The translations under genes and the position numbers were made by a program. The notes beneath the pieces are model-generated. The model saw only the letters and a program-made list of their open reading frames with translations. It had not been told where the DNA came from and ran no database searches. A DNA stretch of 6,489 bases from Clostridia bacterium (GTDB taxonomy: Bacteria; Bacillota; Clostridia; Christensenellales; CAG-1252). The stretch spans positions 1-6,489 of the forward strand of contig JAFZZX010000200.1 of NCBI GenBank assembly GCA_017615515.1. Direction: 5' to 3'. Positions 6,040 to 6,489 of this stretch are shown here, one piece after another. The first letter of the stretch is position 1, and each line of letters opens with the position of its first letter.

Positions 6040-6489
6040 GATACGACGCGATCGTGATCGGTGCGGGACACGCGGGCGTGGAAGCGGCGCTCGCCCTTGC
6101 GAGGCTCGGGTGCGAGACCTTGATCGTGACGCTCGACGTTAGGTCGGTCTCCCATATGGCGTGCAATCCGAACGTCGGCGGCACCGGCAAAGGACATCTC
6201 GTGCGCGAGGTGGACGCCCTCGGCGGACAGATGGGGCTCAACGCCGACGCTTCTTTGCTCCAGATCAAAATGCTCAATAAGAATAAAGGCGCCGCGGTGC
6301 AGAGCCTGCGCGGGCAGACCGACAAAGAGGTCTATCACGAGAAGATGCTCGAAACCTTGCGCGCCCAAGAACGCCTGACGATCCTCGAAGGCGAGTGCGA
6401 AGATCTGCTCGTAGAGGACGGCGGCGTCAAGGGCGCTGTGATCTCGGGCGTTCGCTATGCTGCCGAGGCGGTCGTCCTCTGCACGGGGG
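6036..6489 (+). CDS. mnmG: tRNA uridine modification FAD enzyme MnmG, N-terminal part (cut by window edge)
   Basis: MnmG (GidA) is the FAD-dependent partner of MnmE in wobble-uridine modification. The visible 151 residues show the FAD-binding glycine motif GAGHAG (9-14) in the opening MRYDAIVIGAGHAGVEAAL, the signature CNPNVGGTGKGHLVREVDAL (43-62), and MLNKNKGAAVQSLRGQTDK (79-97), where the usual KGPAV has alanine for proline. The full protein is normally over 600 residues, so most of it lies beyond the window. The ATG overlaps the mnmE stop (ATGA, 6036-6039) and has no strong ribosome site, so translation is probably coupled; equal production suits the MnmE-MnmG complex. The start matches the family start. 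No internal stop or frame problem is visible. Confidence 0.97.
   Translation, partial: MRYDAIVIGAGHAGVEAALALARLGCETLIVTLDVRSVSHMACNPNVGGTGKGHLVREVDALGGQMGLNADASLLQIKMLNKNKGAAVQSLRGQTDKEVYHEKMLETLRAQERLTILEGECEDLLVEDGGVKGAVISGVRYAAEAVVLCTG

Noticed and set aside
1..6489. Mobile elements, CRISPR arrays, tRNA genes or defence genes
   Set aside because: I looked on both strands and found no transposase motifs, regularly spaced repeats, terminal inverted repeats, tRNA-like folds or defence domains.

Overview
The window looks like a chromosomal housekeeping region of a low-to-mid GC Gram-positive bacterium, most likely an uncultured Clostridia-type Bacillota. The evidence is gene order (rpmH-rnpA-yidD-yidC-jag-mnmE-mnmG, the classic Bacillota arrangement), a five-segment YidC without a large domain between its first two membrane segments, strong GGAGG-type ribosome sites, sigma-A-type promoters, and a GMP synthase ATP-pyrophosphatase whose sequence resembles clostridial forms. 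Lineage below phylum/class cannot be set from this sequence alone. Codons strongly favour C or G at the third position, which explains the many long antisense and out-of-frame open frames; I treat these as shadows.

Layout. Positions 1-413 (minus) hold the N-terminal 137 codons of a GMP-synthase-type ATP-pyrophosphatase. It lacks the usual N-terminal glutaminase domain and has its own near-consensus promoter (441-469). Positions 534-2033 (minus) encode a 499-residue lipoprotein with degenerate WG-type beta repeats. A 190-bp divergent intergenic region (2034-2223) carries a near-perfect sigma-A promoter for the rightward operon, an AT-rich inverted repeat over its -10 box, and a possible leaderless-type promoter for the lipoprotein. 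From 2224 to the right edge runs one tightly packed plus-strand operon: rpmH (44 aa), rnpA, yidD, yidC, jag/khpB, mnmE and the start of mnmG. The gaps are 3, 1, -13, 42, 6 and -4 nt. No gene-free stretch exceeds 300 bases.

How the genes work together. rpmH (ribosomal protein L34) and rnpA (protein subunit of RNase P) tie ribosome assembly to tRNA maturation. yidD and yidC serve membrane-protein insertion. jag/khpB is an RNA-binding KH-R3H protein commonly linked to yidC. mnmE and mnmG form the enzyme complex that modifies the wobble uridine of certain tRNAs. The divergent lipoprotein and GMP synthase are not part of this classic cluster. dnaA, which often lies next to rpmH, is not on the upstream side here, and I find no DnaA-box array in the intergenic region.

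I do not find an undescribed defence, mobile or regulatory system. The points most worth checking are the glutaminase-less GMP synthase with its own promoter, the lipoprotein start-site puzzle (possible leaderless mRNA), the two insertions in the YidC extracytoplasmic loop, and the in-frame, near-abutting rpmH/rnpA junction.
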